Assembly: GCF_030268685.1 (NCBI RefSeq)
Contig: NZ_BSRQ01000014.1
Span: forward strand, 1-64,000
DNA: 64,000 bases
Reading direction: 5' to 3'
DNA from: Microtetraspora sp. NBRC 13810
Lineage (GTDB): Bacteria; Actinomycetota; Actinomycetes; Streptosporangiales; Streptosporangiaceae
Below the pieces are notes generated by a model, which worked only from the letters and a program-made list of their open reading frames with translations, had not been told where the DNA came from and did no database searches. Positions 49,812 to 59,150 of this stretch are shown here, in pieces (positions within the stretch are counted from its first letter, which is position 1; each line of letters begins with the position of its first letter). The translations under genes were made by a program, and so were the position numbers.

Positions 49812-50518
49812 GTGAGCGCCTCCGTGTCCACCGTCCGGAGGTCGGCGTGGATCCGGCCGTCCCGGACCTCCAGCCGCCGGGGCAGCCGGGCCGCGACCTC
49901 CATGTCATGAGTGATGATCACTACCGCGGTGCCGTCCCGGTTCAGCTCGGTCAGCAGGTCCAGCACGCCGGCGCCGGACGTCGAGTCCAGGTTGCCGGTC
50001 GGTTCGTCGGCCAGCAGCAGCGGCGGATCACCCACCACGGCCCGCGCGATCGCGACCCGCTGCCTCTCGCCGCCGGAAAGCTGGTGCGGCCGATGGGCCA
50101 GGCGGTGGCCGAGCCCCACCCGTTCGAGCGCGGCCCGGGCGAGCCGGCGCCGCCCGCGCGGCGGCACCCCGTGGTAGAGCAGTCCGGTGGCGACGTCGTC
50201 CAGCGCCGTCAGGTGCGGGGTGAGGAAGAACTGCTGGAACACGAACCCGATCCACCGGGCCCGTACCGCCGCCAGCCGCCGATCGGGCAGTTTCGCGACG
50301 TCGTGCCCCTGGATGAGGACCCGGCCGGAGGTCGGCGCGTCCAGCGTCCCCATGAGATGGAGCAGGCTCGACTTACCCGACCCCGACGGGCCGACGATCG
50401 CCACCAGTTCCCCGGGGTGGACGGCGAGCGACACCTCGCGTACCGCTCGTACCCCGCCGGGATAGTCCTTGGTGACGTTCGCCAGCTGGATGACCGGCGT
50501 CCGGTTCCCGGCGGTCAC
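49808..50518 (-). CDS. ABC transporter ATP-binding protein (MacB/LolD type)
   Basis: A 236-residue ATPase with Walker [12 protein letters not shown] (43-53), Q-loop [12 protein letters not shown], signature [14 protein letters not shown] (147-160) and Walker [15 protein letters not shown]. The GTG start at 50518 overlaps the adaptor stop (GTGA). It drives the permease encoded just downstream. Confidence 0.92.
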   Translation of the reverse strand: MTAGNRTPVIQLANVTKDYPGGVRAVREVSLAVHPGELVAIVGPSGSGKSSLLHLMGTLDAPTSGRVLIQGHDVAKLPDRRLAAVRARWIGFVFQQFFLTPHLTALDDVATGLLYHGVPPRGRRRLARAALERVGLGHRLAHRPHQLSGGERQRVAIARAVVGDPPLLLADEPTGNLDSTSGAGVLDLLTELNRDGTAVVIITHDMEVAARLPRRLEVRDGRIHADLRTVDTEALT

Positions 50519-51645
50519 GAGCGTGGCACCTGCACGTTCATCCCCGGGGTGAGGGCGCCGCGCACCTCGACCCGGTCCCCGTCGAAGATGCCGAGTTCGA
50601 CCGGGACGGAGCGGGTGGCCCCGGCGGAGTCCACCACCTTCACCGAATAGTCGCCCTCGGCCGAGGCCAGCAGCGCGTTGATCGGCACGGCCAGCACCTT
50701 CTCGTGCACGGTGCTGGAGAACCCGACCGTGACGGGCGCGCCGTCGAGCCCTCCGGCGCTGCTCGACCTGTCCAGGGTGATGTGGACCGGGATGGTGGCG
50801 TTCTCGGTGCCCTCTCCGGTCTGGGAGCGGGCGTTGGTGGCGCCGGCGGTGGCGACCGAGCCGACCGAGGTGATCCGCCCGGTGGCGGTCCGCTCGCCGG
50901 GCAGGGTGATCCGGACCGCGGCTCCCTTGCCGGCGATGTCCTGGTCGTTGACCGGCAGGTGCACCGTGACCACCCGTTCGGTGCCGCCGGCGGTCAGGAT
51001 GACGCCGTCGGCACGGGCGCCGGGGACGGCGTTGAGCTCGGTCACCCGGAGCGGGCCCGGCTGCACCACCGCCGCGTCCATCCCCAGCACGCCGGTCCGG
51101 GGGACGTTCAGGTCGTCCTGCCAGTCCATGACGGCCCGCGCGGTCGCCCAGGTGAAGGCGCGGTCCACGGTCATGTCGTCGCCGTAGCCGAGCGCGTCGA
51201 GGTTCCGCTCCAGTTGCAGCACGTCGCGTCCGGACATCCCCTGCCGCAGGTCCCGCCAGAACGGCGTCGCCCCGTAGAACAGCGGGACGGCGTGGCCGTC
51301 CACCCCGTACACCCGTTCGCCGCGCCGGATCACGTCGCCGGGGTCCGGCAGCCACGTGATCCGCCCGCCGCCGCCCAGCACGGTGAAGTCACCGGCGTAT
51401 CCGAGGGTGCCGTCCACGTCCCGCACGTCGACCATGTCGGTGCGGACCACCGGAGCCGTCGGCAGCGCGGGACCGGACGGCGGCGGCGGGCTCTCAACGC
51501 CCCGCAGGACGTACATCCCGCCGGCCAGACCGGCCACCAGCAGCGCGACCCCGCCCAGCAGCAGCCCGCGGCGCCGCCGTGGCCGCAGGATGTCGCCGGG
51601 CGGGGCCTTCCGCTCCGTGGACACCCCGATCCCGGAATGCAGCAT
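50515..51645 (-). CDS. Membrane-fusion adaptor protein with peptidoglycan-binding-like domain
   Basis: A 376-residue protein from ATG 51645 (GGGAGG seven bases upstream). One N-terminal membrane helix ([20 protein letters not shown]), then a PG_binding_1-like segment ([20 protein letters not shown], about 140-185), and the barrel/beta domains of efflux adaptors ([32 protein letters not shown]). It probably links the exporter across the cell wall. First gene of the operon; a GATAAG...GTTAAC site (51720-51737) lies about 75 bases upstream. Confidence 0.82.
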   Translation of the reverse strand: MLHSGIGVSTERKAPPGDILRPRRRRGLLLGGVALLVAGLAGGMYVLRGVESPPPPSGPALPTAPVVRTDMVDVRDVDGTLGYAGDFTVLGGGGRITWLPDPGDVIRRGERVYGVDGHAVPLFYGATPFWRDLRQGMSGRDVLQLERNLDALGYGDDMTVDRAFTWATARAVMDWQDDLNVPRTGVLGMDAAVVQPGPLRVTELNAVPGARADGVILTAGGTERVVTVHLPVNDQDIAGKGAAVRITLPGERTATGRITSVGSVATAGATNARSQTGEGTENATIPVHITLDRSSSAGGLDGAPVTVGFSSTVHEKVLAVPINALLASAEGDYSVKVVDSAGATRSVPVELGIFDGDRVEVRGALTPGMNVQVPRS

Positions 51646-51719
51646 GACCAGCCTCCCGCCGATCGACGTCATGGCGGCCAGCCTGGACCCCGGCCGGTTT
51701 CTCCGAGGTGACCGCAACC

Positions 51720-51771
51720 GTTAACCGGCGCCTTATCGGCGGGCCCCGGACGGTGTAAGGGATCGGTTAAC
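51720..51771. promoter_or_regulatory. Two copies of a TAAG-N4-CGGTTAAC site, divergent promoter
   Basis: Minus strand: GATAAGGCGCCGGTTAAC (51737-51720). Plus strand: GTAAGGGATCGGTTAAC (51755-51771). Each copy points toward the gene it precedes, the adaptor operon to the left and the lipoprotein gene to the right. The third copy is upstream of the response-regulator gene (54212-54229). The common part TAAGnnnnCGGTTAAC is the likely binding site of the OmpR-type regulator. Confidence 0.65.
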
Positions 51772-51817
51772 GCCGGTGGTCACCGTGCCGAAACCGGGCG
51801 GCGCTCATGCTGGCGGC

Positions 51818-52294
51818 ATGAGAAGACGCTGTCTTGCCGTGGCGGCCCTGACCGTCGTCACGCTCGGACTCACCGGGTGCGCCGACGAGCAGACGGGACG
51901 CAAGCCGCTGTCGCAGGACGAATACGACAGGGCGCTGCGGTACGCCCAATGCATGGAGAAGCACGGCATCGAGGTGCCTATCCCCAATCCAAGCGGAGGG
52001 CCTCCCCTCGGGGGTGCGAGGACGGCCGACCCCCATGACCCGAAGCAGGCGGCCGGCCGGGCCGCCTGCGAGCGGCTGGCGCCGCCGATCATGGCCGACA
52101 GGGAGCCGCCCCAGGAACTGGTGGAGCACGCCCTGAGGATGGCGGAATGCCTGCGCGAGCGGGGGATCGACGCCAAGGACCCCAGACCGGGCAAGGTCGA
52201 GCTCAGCGTCGAAGAGCGCCCGGGAGACACCCCGGAGAAGCTCAGAGCGGCTTTCACCGTGTGCGGTGAGGAATTCCCCGCCCCGCGGGAGTGA
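51818..52294 (+). CDS. Lipoprotein of unknown function
   Basis: A 158-residue protein with signal sequence MRRRCLAVAALTVVTLGLTG and the lipobox LTGC (Cys21). The mature part has two pairs of conserved-looking cysteines (YAQCMEKHG, RAACERL, MAECLRERG, FTVCGEE), typical of the actinomycete lipoprotein family found beside MacB-type transporters and two-component systems. The TAAG...GTTAAC site lies about 50 bases upstream. Confidence 0.8.
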   Translation: MRRRCLAVAALTVVTLGLTGCADEQTGRKPLSQDEYDRALRYAQCMEKHGIEVPIPNPSGGPPLGGARTADPHDPKQAAGRAACERLAPPIMADREPPQELVEHALRMAECLRERGIDAKDPRPGKVELSVEERPGDTPEKLRAAFTVCGEEFPAPRE

Positions 52295-52321
52295 TCCCCC
52301 TTCGCGGTGGCCGGGCATCGG

Positions 52322-53539
52322 TCACCCGGCGCGGCCGGTCGCCTCGGGGAGGGCCACGGTGACGGAGAGGCCGCCGTCCGGGTTGGCCGTCGCGTGCACG
52401 GTGCCGTCGTGGGCGTGGGTGATGGCGGCGACGATGGACAGGCCGAGCCCGGCGCCGTCGGCCGAGCCGGTCCGTGCCGGGTGCAGCCTGCGGAACGGCT
52501 CGAAGAGCTCGCCGATCCGGTCGGGCGGGACGGGCGGGCCGGTGTTGGAGACCACCAGCCCGGCGCCGGGGGACAGCTCGACCAGGACGTGCCCGCCGGG
52601 ATGGTTGTGCCGGATCGCGTTGTGCACCAGGTTGGCGGCCAGCCGGGCGAGCAGCACCTCGTCCCCGGCGACGGTGACCGGACGCGTGGTGCCGGTGAGG
52701 GTGACGCCGTCGCGTTCGGCGAGCGGCAGGTGGTCCTCGATGACCTGATCGACCACGGCCGCGAGGTCCACCGGGGTCCGGGTGTCGAGGCCGCGCTCGC
52801 CCTGGGCGAGGAGCAGCAGGCCCTCGATGAGCCGTTCGGACCGCTGGGTGTTGCGCAGCAGCTCGGCCCGGATCCCGGCCAGCCGGTCCGGCGAGGGGTC
52901 GGCCAGGCCGACCTCGATGGCGGTTCGCTGGATGGCGAGCGGGGTGCGCAGCTCGTGGGAGGCGTCGGCGACGAAGCGGCGCTGGCCGGCCACCGCGTGT
53001 TCCAGCCGGTCGAGCATGGCGTCGAAGGTGTCGGCCAGCTCCTTGAGCTCGTCCTGCGGGCCGGTGAGCGCGATGCGTTCGTGCAGGGTGGACAGCGACA
53101 GCCGGCGGGCGGTGGTGGTGATGCGGTGGAGTGGCCGCAGCAGCCGCCCGGTGAGCCACCAGCACACCGCGAACGCCAGCACCGTGATCACCACGAGGGT
53201 GACCAGGGTGACGATCCGCTGTGAACTCGCCAGGCTCTCCTGGAGCTCGGTCCGCCCGTCGGCCAGGAGTCTCGGGCCAGGCGGCGGAACGGCCTGCCCG
53301 GCGTCGTGCGGGAGGACCGCGCAGGCGGGCGGACGCGGGTCACACGGGTTCGCGCTCGCGCCCGCGCCGAGGCGCTCCTCCGCCCGTTGTACGGGGTGAT
53401 CCTGCACCTGCCGGCCGACGATGATCTGCTGGAACTGCTGCGCGGCCAGCAGCACCCCCAGGCTGATGACCGTGAAGGCGCCGCCGTAGATCAGCGTCAT
53501 CCGGGCCCGTACCGAGCCGTGCGACGCCGGCCACCTCAC
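52322..53539 (-). CDS. Sensor histidine kinase
   Basis: A 405-residue HK. Helices at about 14-35 and 108-130 flank an extracytoplasmic loop; HAMP at 130-182, phosphoacceptor FVADASHELRTPLAIQ (H about 195), and ATPase boxes NLVHNAIRHN, ADGAGLGLSIV. It is the cognate partner of the response regulator overlapping at ATGA upstream. The pair most likely controls the adaptor/ABC operon and the lipoprotein gene next door. Confidence 0.9.
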   Translation of the reverse strand: MRWPASHGSVRARMTLIYGGAFTVISLGVLLAAQQFQQIIVGRQVQDHPVQRAEERLGAGASANPCDPRPPACAVLPHDAGQAVPPPGPRLLADGRTELQESLASSQRIVTLVTLVVITVLAFAVCWWLTGRLLRPLHRITTTARRLSLSTLHERIALTGPQDELKELADTFDAMLDRLEHAVAGQRRFVADASHELRTPLAIQRTAIEVGLADPSPDRLAGIRAELLRNTQRSERLIEGLLLLAQGERGLDTRTPVDLAAVVDQVIEDHLPLAERDGVTLTGTTRPVTVAGDEVLLARLAANLVHNAIRHNHPGGHVLVELSPGAGLVVSNTGPPVPPDRIGELFEPFRRLHPARTGSADGAGLGLSIVAAITHAHDGTVHATANPDGGLSVTVALPEATGRAG

Positions 53540-54189
53540 AGCCGGTATCCGCTTCCCGGGACGGTGACGATGACGGGCGGGTCGCCGAGCTTGGCGCGCA
53601 GCTTGCTCATCGTCACCTTGACGACGGTGGTGAACGGGTCGGTGTGCTCGTCCCAGGCGCGCTCCAGGAGCTCCTCGGTGCTGACCACCGTGCCCCGCGT
53701 CTGCATCAGCACCTCAAGCACCGCGTACTCCTTACGGGACAACGCCAGGTAGCGGCCGTCGCGGTGGGCCTGCCGGCGCGCGGTGTCCAGGGTGATGTCA
53801 CCCCATTCCAGCACCGGAGGCAGCGGCGGGCCGGTCCGCCGGGCGAGCGCGCGGATCCGCGCCACCAGTTCGGCGAAGGCGAAAGGCTTGGCCAGGTAGT
53901 CGTCGGCCCCCAGGTTCAGCCCGTTGATCCGCTCGTGCACGGCGCCGGAGGCGGTCAGCATCAGCACGCGGACCGGCTCCCCGCGCCGGACCAGCTCGCG
54001 GCAGATCTCGTCGCCGTGCACCTGGGGCAGGTCCCGGTCCAGCACGAGCACGTCGTACTCGTTGACCGCGAGGCGTTCCAGCGCGGCGGCCCCGTCGTAG
54101 GCGACGTCGACCGCCATCGCCTGCTCGCGCAGCCCCTCGGCCACCAGATCGGCGAGGACGCGCTCGTCCTCCGCCACCAGAATCCGCAT
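53536..54189 (-). CDS. OmpR-family response regulator
   Basis: A 217-residue protein from ATG 54189 (MRILVAEDERVLADLVAEGL). Receiver Asp in VLVLDRDLPQ (about residue 51) and Lys in YLAKPF; C-terminal winged helix (LSRKEYAVLEVLMQTRGTVV, VVKVTMSKLRAKLG). The open frame continues to 54276, but the upstream part has a promoter-like character and the operator, so the shorter start is chosen. Confidence 0.92.
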   Translation of the reverse strand: MRILVAEDERVLADLVAEGLREQAMAVDVAYDGAAALERLAVNEYDVLVLDRDLPQVHGDEICRELVRRGEPVRVLMLTASGAVHERINGLNLGADDYLAKPFAFAELVARIRALARRTGPPLPPVLEWGDITLDTARRQAHRDGRYLALSRKEYAVLEVLMQTRGTVVSTEELLERAWDEHTDPFTTVVKVTMSKLRAKLGDPPVIVTVPGSGYRL

Positions 54190-54211
54190 GATCCCATTAC
54201 CGCAGATCCGC

Positions 54212-54229
54212 GATAAGAGACCGGTTAAC
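54212..54229. promoter_or_regulatory. Third copy of the TAAG-N4-CGGTTAAC site, upstream of the two-component genes
   Basis: GATAAGAGACCGGTTAAC on the plus strand, 23 bases before the response-regulator start. It matches the minus-strand site at 51720-51737 at 15 of 18 positions. Its presence argues for autoregulation. Confidence 0.65.
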
Positions 54230-54248
54230 GTTCCGGCGGCCACCGTCG

Positions 54249-55064
54249 TCACGTACGCGGCGGCAGCGGGATCCACTCGCCGTGCCCGGCGCCGCGTAGC
54301 ACGTGGGACAGGCCCGCGTCGTCGAAGGCGCGGTCGAGGTCGGCGCGTCCCTGGGTGAAGTGGGCCCAGCCGTCGTAGTGGGCGGGGATGACGACGGGCA
54401 CGCCGAGTACGGCGGCCGCGGCGGCGGCGCGTTCGGAGGTGAGGGTGAGGGGCCTGCCGCCGTCCTTGGCGGGCACCCGGGCCGCCCCCGCGAAGAGCAC
54501 GGCCACGTCGATGGGCGCCACGCGACGGGCGATCTCCGCGACGGTGCCGATGGAGGCGTTGTCGCCGCTGACGTAGACCGTGGGAAGCCCTTCGCCCGAC
54601 AGCACGAAGCCGGTGACCTCGCAGTTCACGTTGCCCTCTTCGTCGCGGGCGCCGTCCTCGGGGCCGTGCACGGCCGGTACGGCACGCACGCGCAGGTGTC
54701 CCGTGCCGTCCGCCCGCAGCAGTTCACAGGTGGTCCACGGGGTGAGCCCGGCCGCGGGCGGTCCCAGGCGGCGCGCGGTCGAGGGGCCGGTCAGCACGAC
54801 CGGCGCCGCGAGGGCGAACGCCCGGCCCCGGTCGTCGAGGTTGTCTGGGTGCACGTCATGGCTGACCAGCACGGCGTCGACCGGCCCGATCTCCTCCTCG
54901 GACGCGGCGGGACCTTCGAGTTTGGTGAGATACCCCTTGGGGCCCGGTGCGTCGAAGGTGGGATCGGCGACGATCCGCAGCCCGCCGATGTCGATCACCG
55001 TCGTGGGCCCTCCGACCACGGCGACCGCGCACTTCTGCCGCTCAGCGCCGATGCGATGTGTCAT
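54249..55064 (-). CDS. Metallo-beta-lactamase-fold hydrolase (UlaG-like)
   Basis: A 271-residue protein from ATG 55064 (GGGGGAG upstream). Metal ligands appear in VSHDVHPDNLD (variant of the HxHxDH motif), AVPAVHGPEDG, YVSGDNAS and IPAHYDGWAHF. The pattern matches the MBL-fold group with the metal ligand spacing of UlaG/YcbL-like enzymes. Substrate unknown. Not obviously linked to the neighbouring two-component system, which is transcribed in the same direction after it. Confidence 0.82.
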   Translation of the reverse strand: MTHRIGAERQKCAVAVVGGPTTVIDIGGLRIVADPTFDAPGPKGYLTKLEGPAASEEEIGPVDAVLVSHDVHPDNLDDRGRAFALAAPVVLTGPSTARRLGPPAAGLTPWTTCELLRADGTGHLRVRAVPAVHGPEDGARDEEGNVNCEVTGFVLSGEGLPTVYVSGDNASIGTVAEIARRVAPIDVAVLFAGAARVPAKDGGRPLTLTSERAAAAAAVLGVPVVIPAHYDGWAHFTQGRADLDRAFDDAGLSHVLRGAGHGEWIPLPPRT

Positions 55065-55163
55065 GACTGACTCCCCCGAGTGACGGCCGATACCGGTACG
55101 TAACACTTATGCCCATGTAGCCGTCGATCCGCGCCCGGCTGTCCCGATCCCGGGCGGGGACGG

Positions 55164-55592
55164 TCAGCGGAGGTCGGTCGGCGCCGGAGCCGGTCGGGCG
55201 TCGTCGTCCGGGGCGGCCGGGGTGCGGCGGGCGGCGTGGATCAGGAAGGGGGCGGTGGCGAGCATGCCCATCGTGCCCGCGAGGGCGCCGACGGACTCCG
55301 AGGCGTGCTCCCGGATGAACACCCCCAGCACAGAGCCGGCGGTGCCGCCCAGCGCGGCGAACACGAGGAGGACGGCGCTCACCCGGTCGAGCAGCACGCC
55401 GAGCGGCAGCAGCAGCACGAAGGCCGCCAGGCCGGGCCACAGTAAGTCGCCCACGTTGAAGTCGCTCTCCTGCACGGCCATGAAGAGCAGCGCCGTGAAG
55501 GAGAAACCGGGGACGAGCGAGAGGCCGGCGCTACCGGCGAGGAACAGGGGGAACCCGCGCGGACGGATCAGACTGGGGGAGATCATCCCCAC
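55164..55592 (-). CDS. Small four-helix membrane protein
   Basis: A 142-residue protein from GTG 55592 with four probable membrane helices (FPLFLAGSAGLSLVPGFSFT, LAAFVLLLPLGVLLDRVSAV, LLVFAALGGTAGSVLGVF, VGALAGTMGMLATAPFLI) and a polar C-terminal tail rich in Asp/Pro/Ala. No family recognised. Immediately downstream of the quinone-oxidoreductase gene, 23 bases apart. Confidence 0.7.
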   Translation of the reverse strand: MGMISPSLIRPRGFPLFLAGSAGLSLVPGFSFTALLFMAVQESDFNVGDLLWPGLAAFVLLLPLGVLLDRVSAVLLVFAALGGTAGSVLGVFIREHASESVGALAGTMGMLATAPFLIHAARRTPAAPDDDARPAPAPTDLR

Positions 55593-55615
55593 ATCCTCGC
55601 GCCAGGCGGCCGGGA

Positions 55616-56614
55616 TCAGCGGGCGACGGTGACCACGATCTTGCCGAACTGGGTGCCGGACTCCATGTGCCGGTGCGCCTGGACGATCTCCTCCAGCGGG
55701 AAGGTCCGGTCCACCACCGGGCGGAAGGCCCCGCTGCGCAGGCCGGAGGCGACGAACGCGGCGGCGCGCCGGAGCCGTGCCGGATCTCCGGTGATCTCGT
55801 GCACCGTGTAGGTGCGGATGTTCAGCGCGGGCATGCCGAGGTCGAATCCCGGATGGGGCGTCGGCTGCCCGCTCAGCATGCCGTACAGGAACAGCGTCCC
55901 GTCGGCGGCGACGGCCCTGGCGAGGTCCGCGACGCCCGGTCCGGCGACGGCGTCGAGCACGTACTCGGCGCCCTGGCCTCCGGTGAGGGCCAGCACCCGG
56001 CCGGCGACGTCCTCCTCGTCGGAGACGATCACCTCGGCGGCTCCCTCTTTGAGCAGCCGCTCCTTCTTGGCGCCGGTGCGGGTGACGGCGATGGGGGTCG
56101 CGCCCACCCGCACGGCGGTGTGGATCGCGGCCAGGCCGACGCTGCTGGAGGCCGCGTTCAGCAGCACCGTGTCACCGGCCCGCATCCCGCCCACCTCCAC
56201 CAGCGCGCCGTACGCCGTGAGGTACGGCATCCACACCGCCGCGCCGGACACCGCGTCCACCCCGTCGGGGCGGGGCAGCAGCGCGGTCGCCGGCACGATG
56301 GCCCGCTCGGCGTACACGCTGTAGTCGTTCTGGGAGAAGGCCGGGATGACGCTGACCGCCTGGCCCGCCGCGAACCCGGTCACCTCCGGGCCCACCGCCT
56401 CGACGACCCCGGCGGCCTCGGCGCCGAGCCCGGCGGGCAGGCGCCTGACCGGCTCGATGTACTGGCCGCTGCGGAACAGCAGCTCGGCCCGGTTGACCCC
56501 GATCGCGTCCACCCGGATCCGCACCTCGCCGGGGCCGGGGTCGCCGGTGTCCAGGTCCTCCAGCCGCATCACCTCGGGCCCGCCGATCTCGTGGAACCGC
56601 ACCGTCCTCGCCAT
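55616..56614 (-). CDS. Quinone oxidoreductase-type alcohol dehydrogenase superfamily protein
   Basis: A 332-residue MDR enzyme from ATG 56614 (AAGGACGGTGG upstream): LGAEAAGVVEAVGPEVTGFA, then cofactor loop VLLNAASSSVGLAAIHTAVR. No zinc-binding cysteines. Relatives reduce quinones or enoyl compounds with NADPH. The divergent ArsR gene, with an inverted repeat between them, is the likely regulator. Confidence 0.88.
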   Translation of the reverse strand: MARTVRFHEIGGPEVMRLEDLDTGDPGPGEVRIRVDAIGVNRAELLFRSGQYIEPVRRLPAGLGAEAAGVVEAVGPEVTGFAAGQAVSVIPAFSQNDYSVYAERAIVPATALLPRPDGVDAVSGAAVWMPYLTAYGALVEVGGMRAGDTVLLNAASSSVGLAAIHTAVRVGATPIAVTRTGAKKERLLKEGAAEVIVSDEEDVAGRVLALTGGQGAEYVLDAVAGPGVADLARAVAADGTLFLYGMLSGQPTPHPGFDLGMPALNIRTYTVHEITGDPARLRRAAAFVASGLRSGAFRPVVDRTFPLEEIVQAHRHMESGTQFGKIVVTVAR

Positions 56615-56660
56615 GCCACCGTCCTTCGCTCGCTGTGAACGCGGTCCACTGTGACCCAGA

Positions 56661-56697
56661 AGTACGATCGCTGTCAAACTTTGATGAGTGCCGTACT
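56661..56697. promoter_or_regulatory. Inverted repeat between the oxidoreductase and ArsR genes
   Basis: AGTACG (56661-56666) and CGTACT (56692-56697) are the outer arms of an imperfect 37-base palindrome whose inner arms CAAA/TTTG (56675-56683) also match. It lies in the 92-base divergent region, directly before the ArsR start. Confidence 0.6.
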
Positions 56698-56706
56698 ATT
56701 GGCCTC

Positions 56707-57030
56707 ATGGGACGTACGCCGCCGCACCCGGACGTGTCGCAGTTCGATCTTCAGCTCGTGCTGGAGGCCCTCGTCGATCCGGTGCGCCGGAGCATCGTCA
56801 GCCAGCTCGACGCCGCCGGAGAGGACCGTGCCTGCGGCTCCTTCGACATGCCGGTCAGCAAGTCCACCGCCACCCACCACTTCAAGGTGCTCCGCGAGGC
56901 CGGCCTGATCCGGCAGTACTACGTCGGCACCTCGCGGATGAACGCCCTGCGCCGCGCCGAGATGGACGAGGCGTTCCCCGGCCTCCTCGACGCCCTCACC
57001 GCGCGCCGGACCGCCGTGGCGCGAGGGTGA
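56707..57030 (+). CDS. ArsR-family regulator
   Basis: A 107-residue winged-helix protein (LQLVLEALVDPVRRSIVSQL, SKSTATHHFKVLREAGLIRQ). It lacks the CxC metal site of classical ArsR proteins; there is a single Cys at ACGSFD. A redox or electrophile signal is plausible given the divergent quinone oxidoreductase. ATG 56707 is chosen over 56635. Confidence 0.85.
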   Translation: MGRTPPHPDVSQFDLQLVLEALVDPVRRSIVSQLDAAGEDRACGSFDMPVSKSTATHHFKVLREAGLIRQYYVGTSRMNALRRAEMDEAFPGLLDALTARRTAVARG

Positions 57031-57039
57031 GCGTGCCGG

Positions 57040-57876
57040 TCACGGGGTGGCGTTCTCACACGGGTCGAGTTTCAGGGGTTTGTGCGCGACCGGGTTCTCC
57101 GGCTGGAGCTCCCGCTCCAGGAAATCCCCCCAGTAGCCCTCGTTGAGGAACGTCCTCAGGTGCCGGGTGAGGAGATCGCACTGCTGCCTGGACTGATCGG
57201 GCAGGCCGATGCCGTACTGCTCCTCGGCGCCGAAGGTCAGTCCTTCGACGACGCGGGTCGCCGGTGTGCTCCGGGCGAAGCCGCGCAGCACGAGCTGGTC
57301 GGTGGAGAACGCGTCCACCTGCCCGTCCACCAGCCGCCGCAGGCAGTCCTTCAACGCCGTCTCGACGGTGAGCGTCAGCCCCTTCCCGTCGTGCGGCCGG
57401 AGTTGCTCCTCGGACGTCGTGCCGCGCGCGACGCAGACGTTCCTGTCGCCGCCGATCAGGTCCGCGTGGGTCCTGATGCGCTCGTCGCCCTCCCTCACCA
57501 GCACGCCCTGGCGCGTGACCATGTACGGCCCGGCGAAATCGATCTCCTTTCGCCGCTCGTCCGTCATGGAGAACGTGGAGATCACCATCTGGACCTGGGA
57601 GCTCTTCAACGCCTCGATCCGCTCCGCCAGTGTCAGGTCCAGGAAGGCGACGTCCCTGCCCAGCCGGTTGCCCAGCCATTCAGCCAGGGCGATGTCGAAA
57701 CCGGTGCGCCGATTGGGTCCGGGCTCGAAGGTGGACCAGCCGGGATGGTCGGTGGTCACGCCAATGTAGATCGGATTGCCGAAAAGGGGCTGCGCCGGTG
57801 GCGGATCGGGCGCGCAGGCGGGGACGAGAAGGAGCAGAAAGGCGATCAGCGCGGCTCCTCGGCGGACTCGAATCAC
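57040..57876 (-). CDS. Family 3 extracellular solute-binding lipoprotein (glutamate/polar amino acid type)
   Basis: A 278-residue lipoprotein with signal peptide and lipobox VPAC (Cys21). The SBP_bac_3 fold shows IYIGVTTDHPGWSTFEPGP, GFDIALAEWLGNRLGRDVAF, FAGPYMVTRQGVLV. No transporter permease lies near, so it may work with a distant ABC system, or as a receptor linked to the membrane protein encoded 24 bases upstream. Confidence 0.85.
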   Translation of the reverse strand: MIRVRRGAALIAFLLLLVPACAPDPPPAQPLFGNPIYIGVTTDHPGWSTFEPGPNRRTGFDIALAEWLGNRLGRDVAFLDLTLAERIEALKSSQVQMVISTFSMTDERRKEIDFAGPYMVTRQGVLVREGDERIRTHADLIGGDRNVCVARGTTSEEQLRPHDGKGLTLTVETALKDCLRRLVDGQVDAFSTDQLVLRGFARSTPATRVVEGLTFGAEEQYGIGLPDQSRQQCDLLTRHLRTFLNEGYWGDFLERELQPENPVAHKPLKLDPCENATP

Positions 57877-57900
57877 CGGCGTGCTCCCTTGTCGGTTGTA

Positions 57901-58566
57901 TCAGTTGTAGAGGACCGCTTCGGTGACGGTCAGGTTGACCGCGCACCCCGGATCGGCGAGATCGACGACGACGCGTGCGCCGGCCTGCCGTTCCGCGCCG
58001 GCCAGTGACAGGTGGATCTCCGCGTCGGAGGTCGTCGTGATTGTCATCCCGTGCTTGCCGTCCACGGTGGGCGTCACGGTCAGCGTGGCGGGGCTGACGC
58101 AGTTGCCGACGGTGGCCGGATTCACCAGCCTCAGCCTGAGGGCGAGCATGTCCCGCCCGGAGTTCACCGCGCCGACGTCGCCGGAGGCGGCCGGCAGGGC
58201 TATCCGGGCTTCGTCCATGTCGCGCATCTCGTGGCCGTTGTGCACCGCGACCAGGTCGGTGATGTTGCGGTCGGGCTTGTGGATGAGGAACCACCAACTG
58301 GCCGCCGCGGCCAGGATGACCACCGGCACCGCCGACAGGGTCCACTTCAGTCCGGGCTGGAGCGAGAGGGTCGTCGCCTCCGCCTTCTGGAAGTAGATGG
58401 TGATGAGGCAGCCGGCGACGCCGACCACCAGGGAGAGCGTCTGGGAGATCTCGGCGCCTTTCGCGCCCATGGTGAGCAGCAGGATCCCCATGACGCCTGT
58501 CGCCGCACAGGCAGGGATGAACCAAGCCCATTTCGCCGCATGGCGACGACGGGACGCTCGCGTCAT
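57901..58566 (-). CDS. Membrane protein with extracytoplasmic beta domain, unknown
   Basis: A 221-residue protein from ATG 58566. Three membrane helices (WAWFIPACAATGVMGILLLT, LSLVVGVAGCLITIYF, WTLSAVPVVILAAAASWWFL) and a 120-residue extracytoplasmic domain (MLALRLRLVNPATVGNCVSP and following, one Cys pair). No known family. Same strand as the solute-binding lipoprotein gene, which follows 24 bases later, so probably one operon. Confidence 0.7.
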   Translation of the reverse strand: MTRASRRRHAAKWAWFIPACAATGVMGILLLTMGAKGAEISQTLSLVVGVAGCLITIYFQKAEATTLSLQPGLKWTLSAVPVVILAAAASWWFLIHKPDRNITDLVAVHNGHEMRDMDEARIALPAASGDVGAVNSGRDMLALRLRLVNPATVGNCVSPATLTVTPTVDGKHGMTITTTSDAEIHLSLAGAERQAGARVVVDLADPGCAVNLTVTEAVLYN

Positions 58567-58883
58567 CACGCAGTTCCGCCTTTGCCGGGTCGGCTCCCGC
58601 GATGCCGACATCCCCGTGGAATCGCACTGGAATTACATACTAGCGAGACGGTGTGTGCGATGCCGACTATTTGTCCGCCGCAAATGTGAAACGGCTGGAA
58701 AGCGGTAATCTGCGCACGTCGGGGACCTGGAAAGTGATCCCTCCCGATCCTGATTTCCGACTGGACCGCTATACCGGGAGCCCGGTCTGCGGCCATTCAC
58801 GGTATGAGAGCCGTTCGCGTTCCGGTACGCCGAGGCGGGGAGGCTGCCCGGGTCCCTCGTGACGGGGCGCCCCCCACGAATCG

Positions 58884-59048
58884 GTGGGCGGTCAGAGCGC
58901 CGCCCGACTGCTCGCCGTGAGCTCCCGGATCAAGGTCGTGGTCAACCTGGACGGCTCCTACAACCCGAAGACGCCGGCGAAACCGATCGGCAGGCCGCTC
59001 ATGATGATCGGCAACCCCAGGCAGCAGCCGGCCGCCGTCCCCATGCGC
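58884..59048 (+). pseudogene. Alpha/beta-hydrolase (lipase-type) fragment in a 580-bp gap
   Basis: SRIKVVVNLDGSYNPKTPAK and the following PIGRPLMMIGNPRQQP resemble the strand-loop of platelet-activating-factor-acetylhydrolase-like lipases (RI.AGVNLDG....P..RPFL..G). It lacks start, nucleophile and end, so it is a relic at best. The remainder of 58567-59150 shows no gene. Confidence 0.4.
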
Positions 59049-59150
59049 CGGTGCGGAGCCGGATCCCACTCGCCGCCCTTTCCCGCGCGGATGCAACAGT
59101 TCGCGGGACCGCGTGCTCTCAGGGGTGAAGGACGACGAAAGGCGAAGCAG

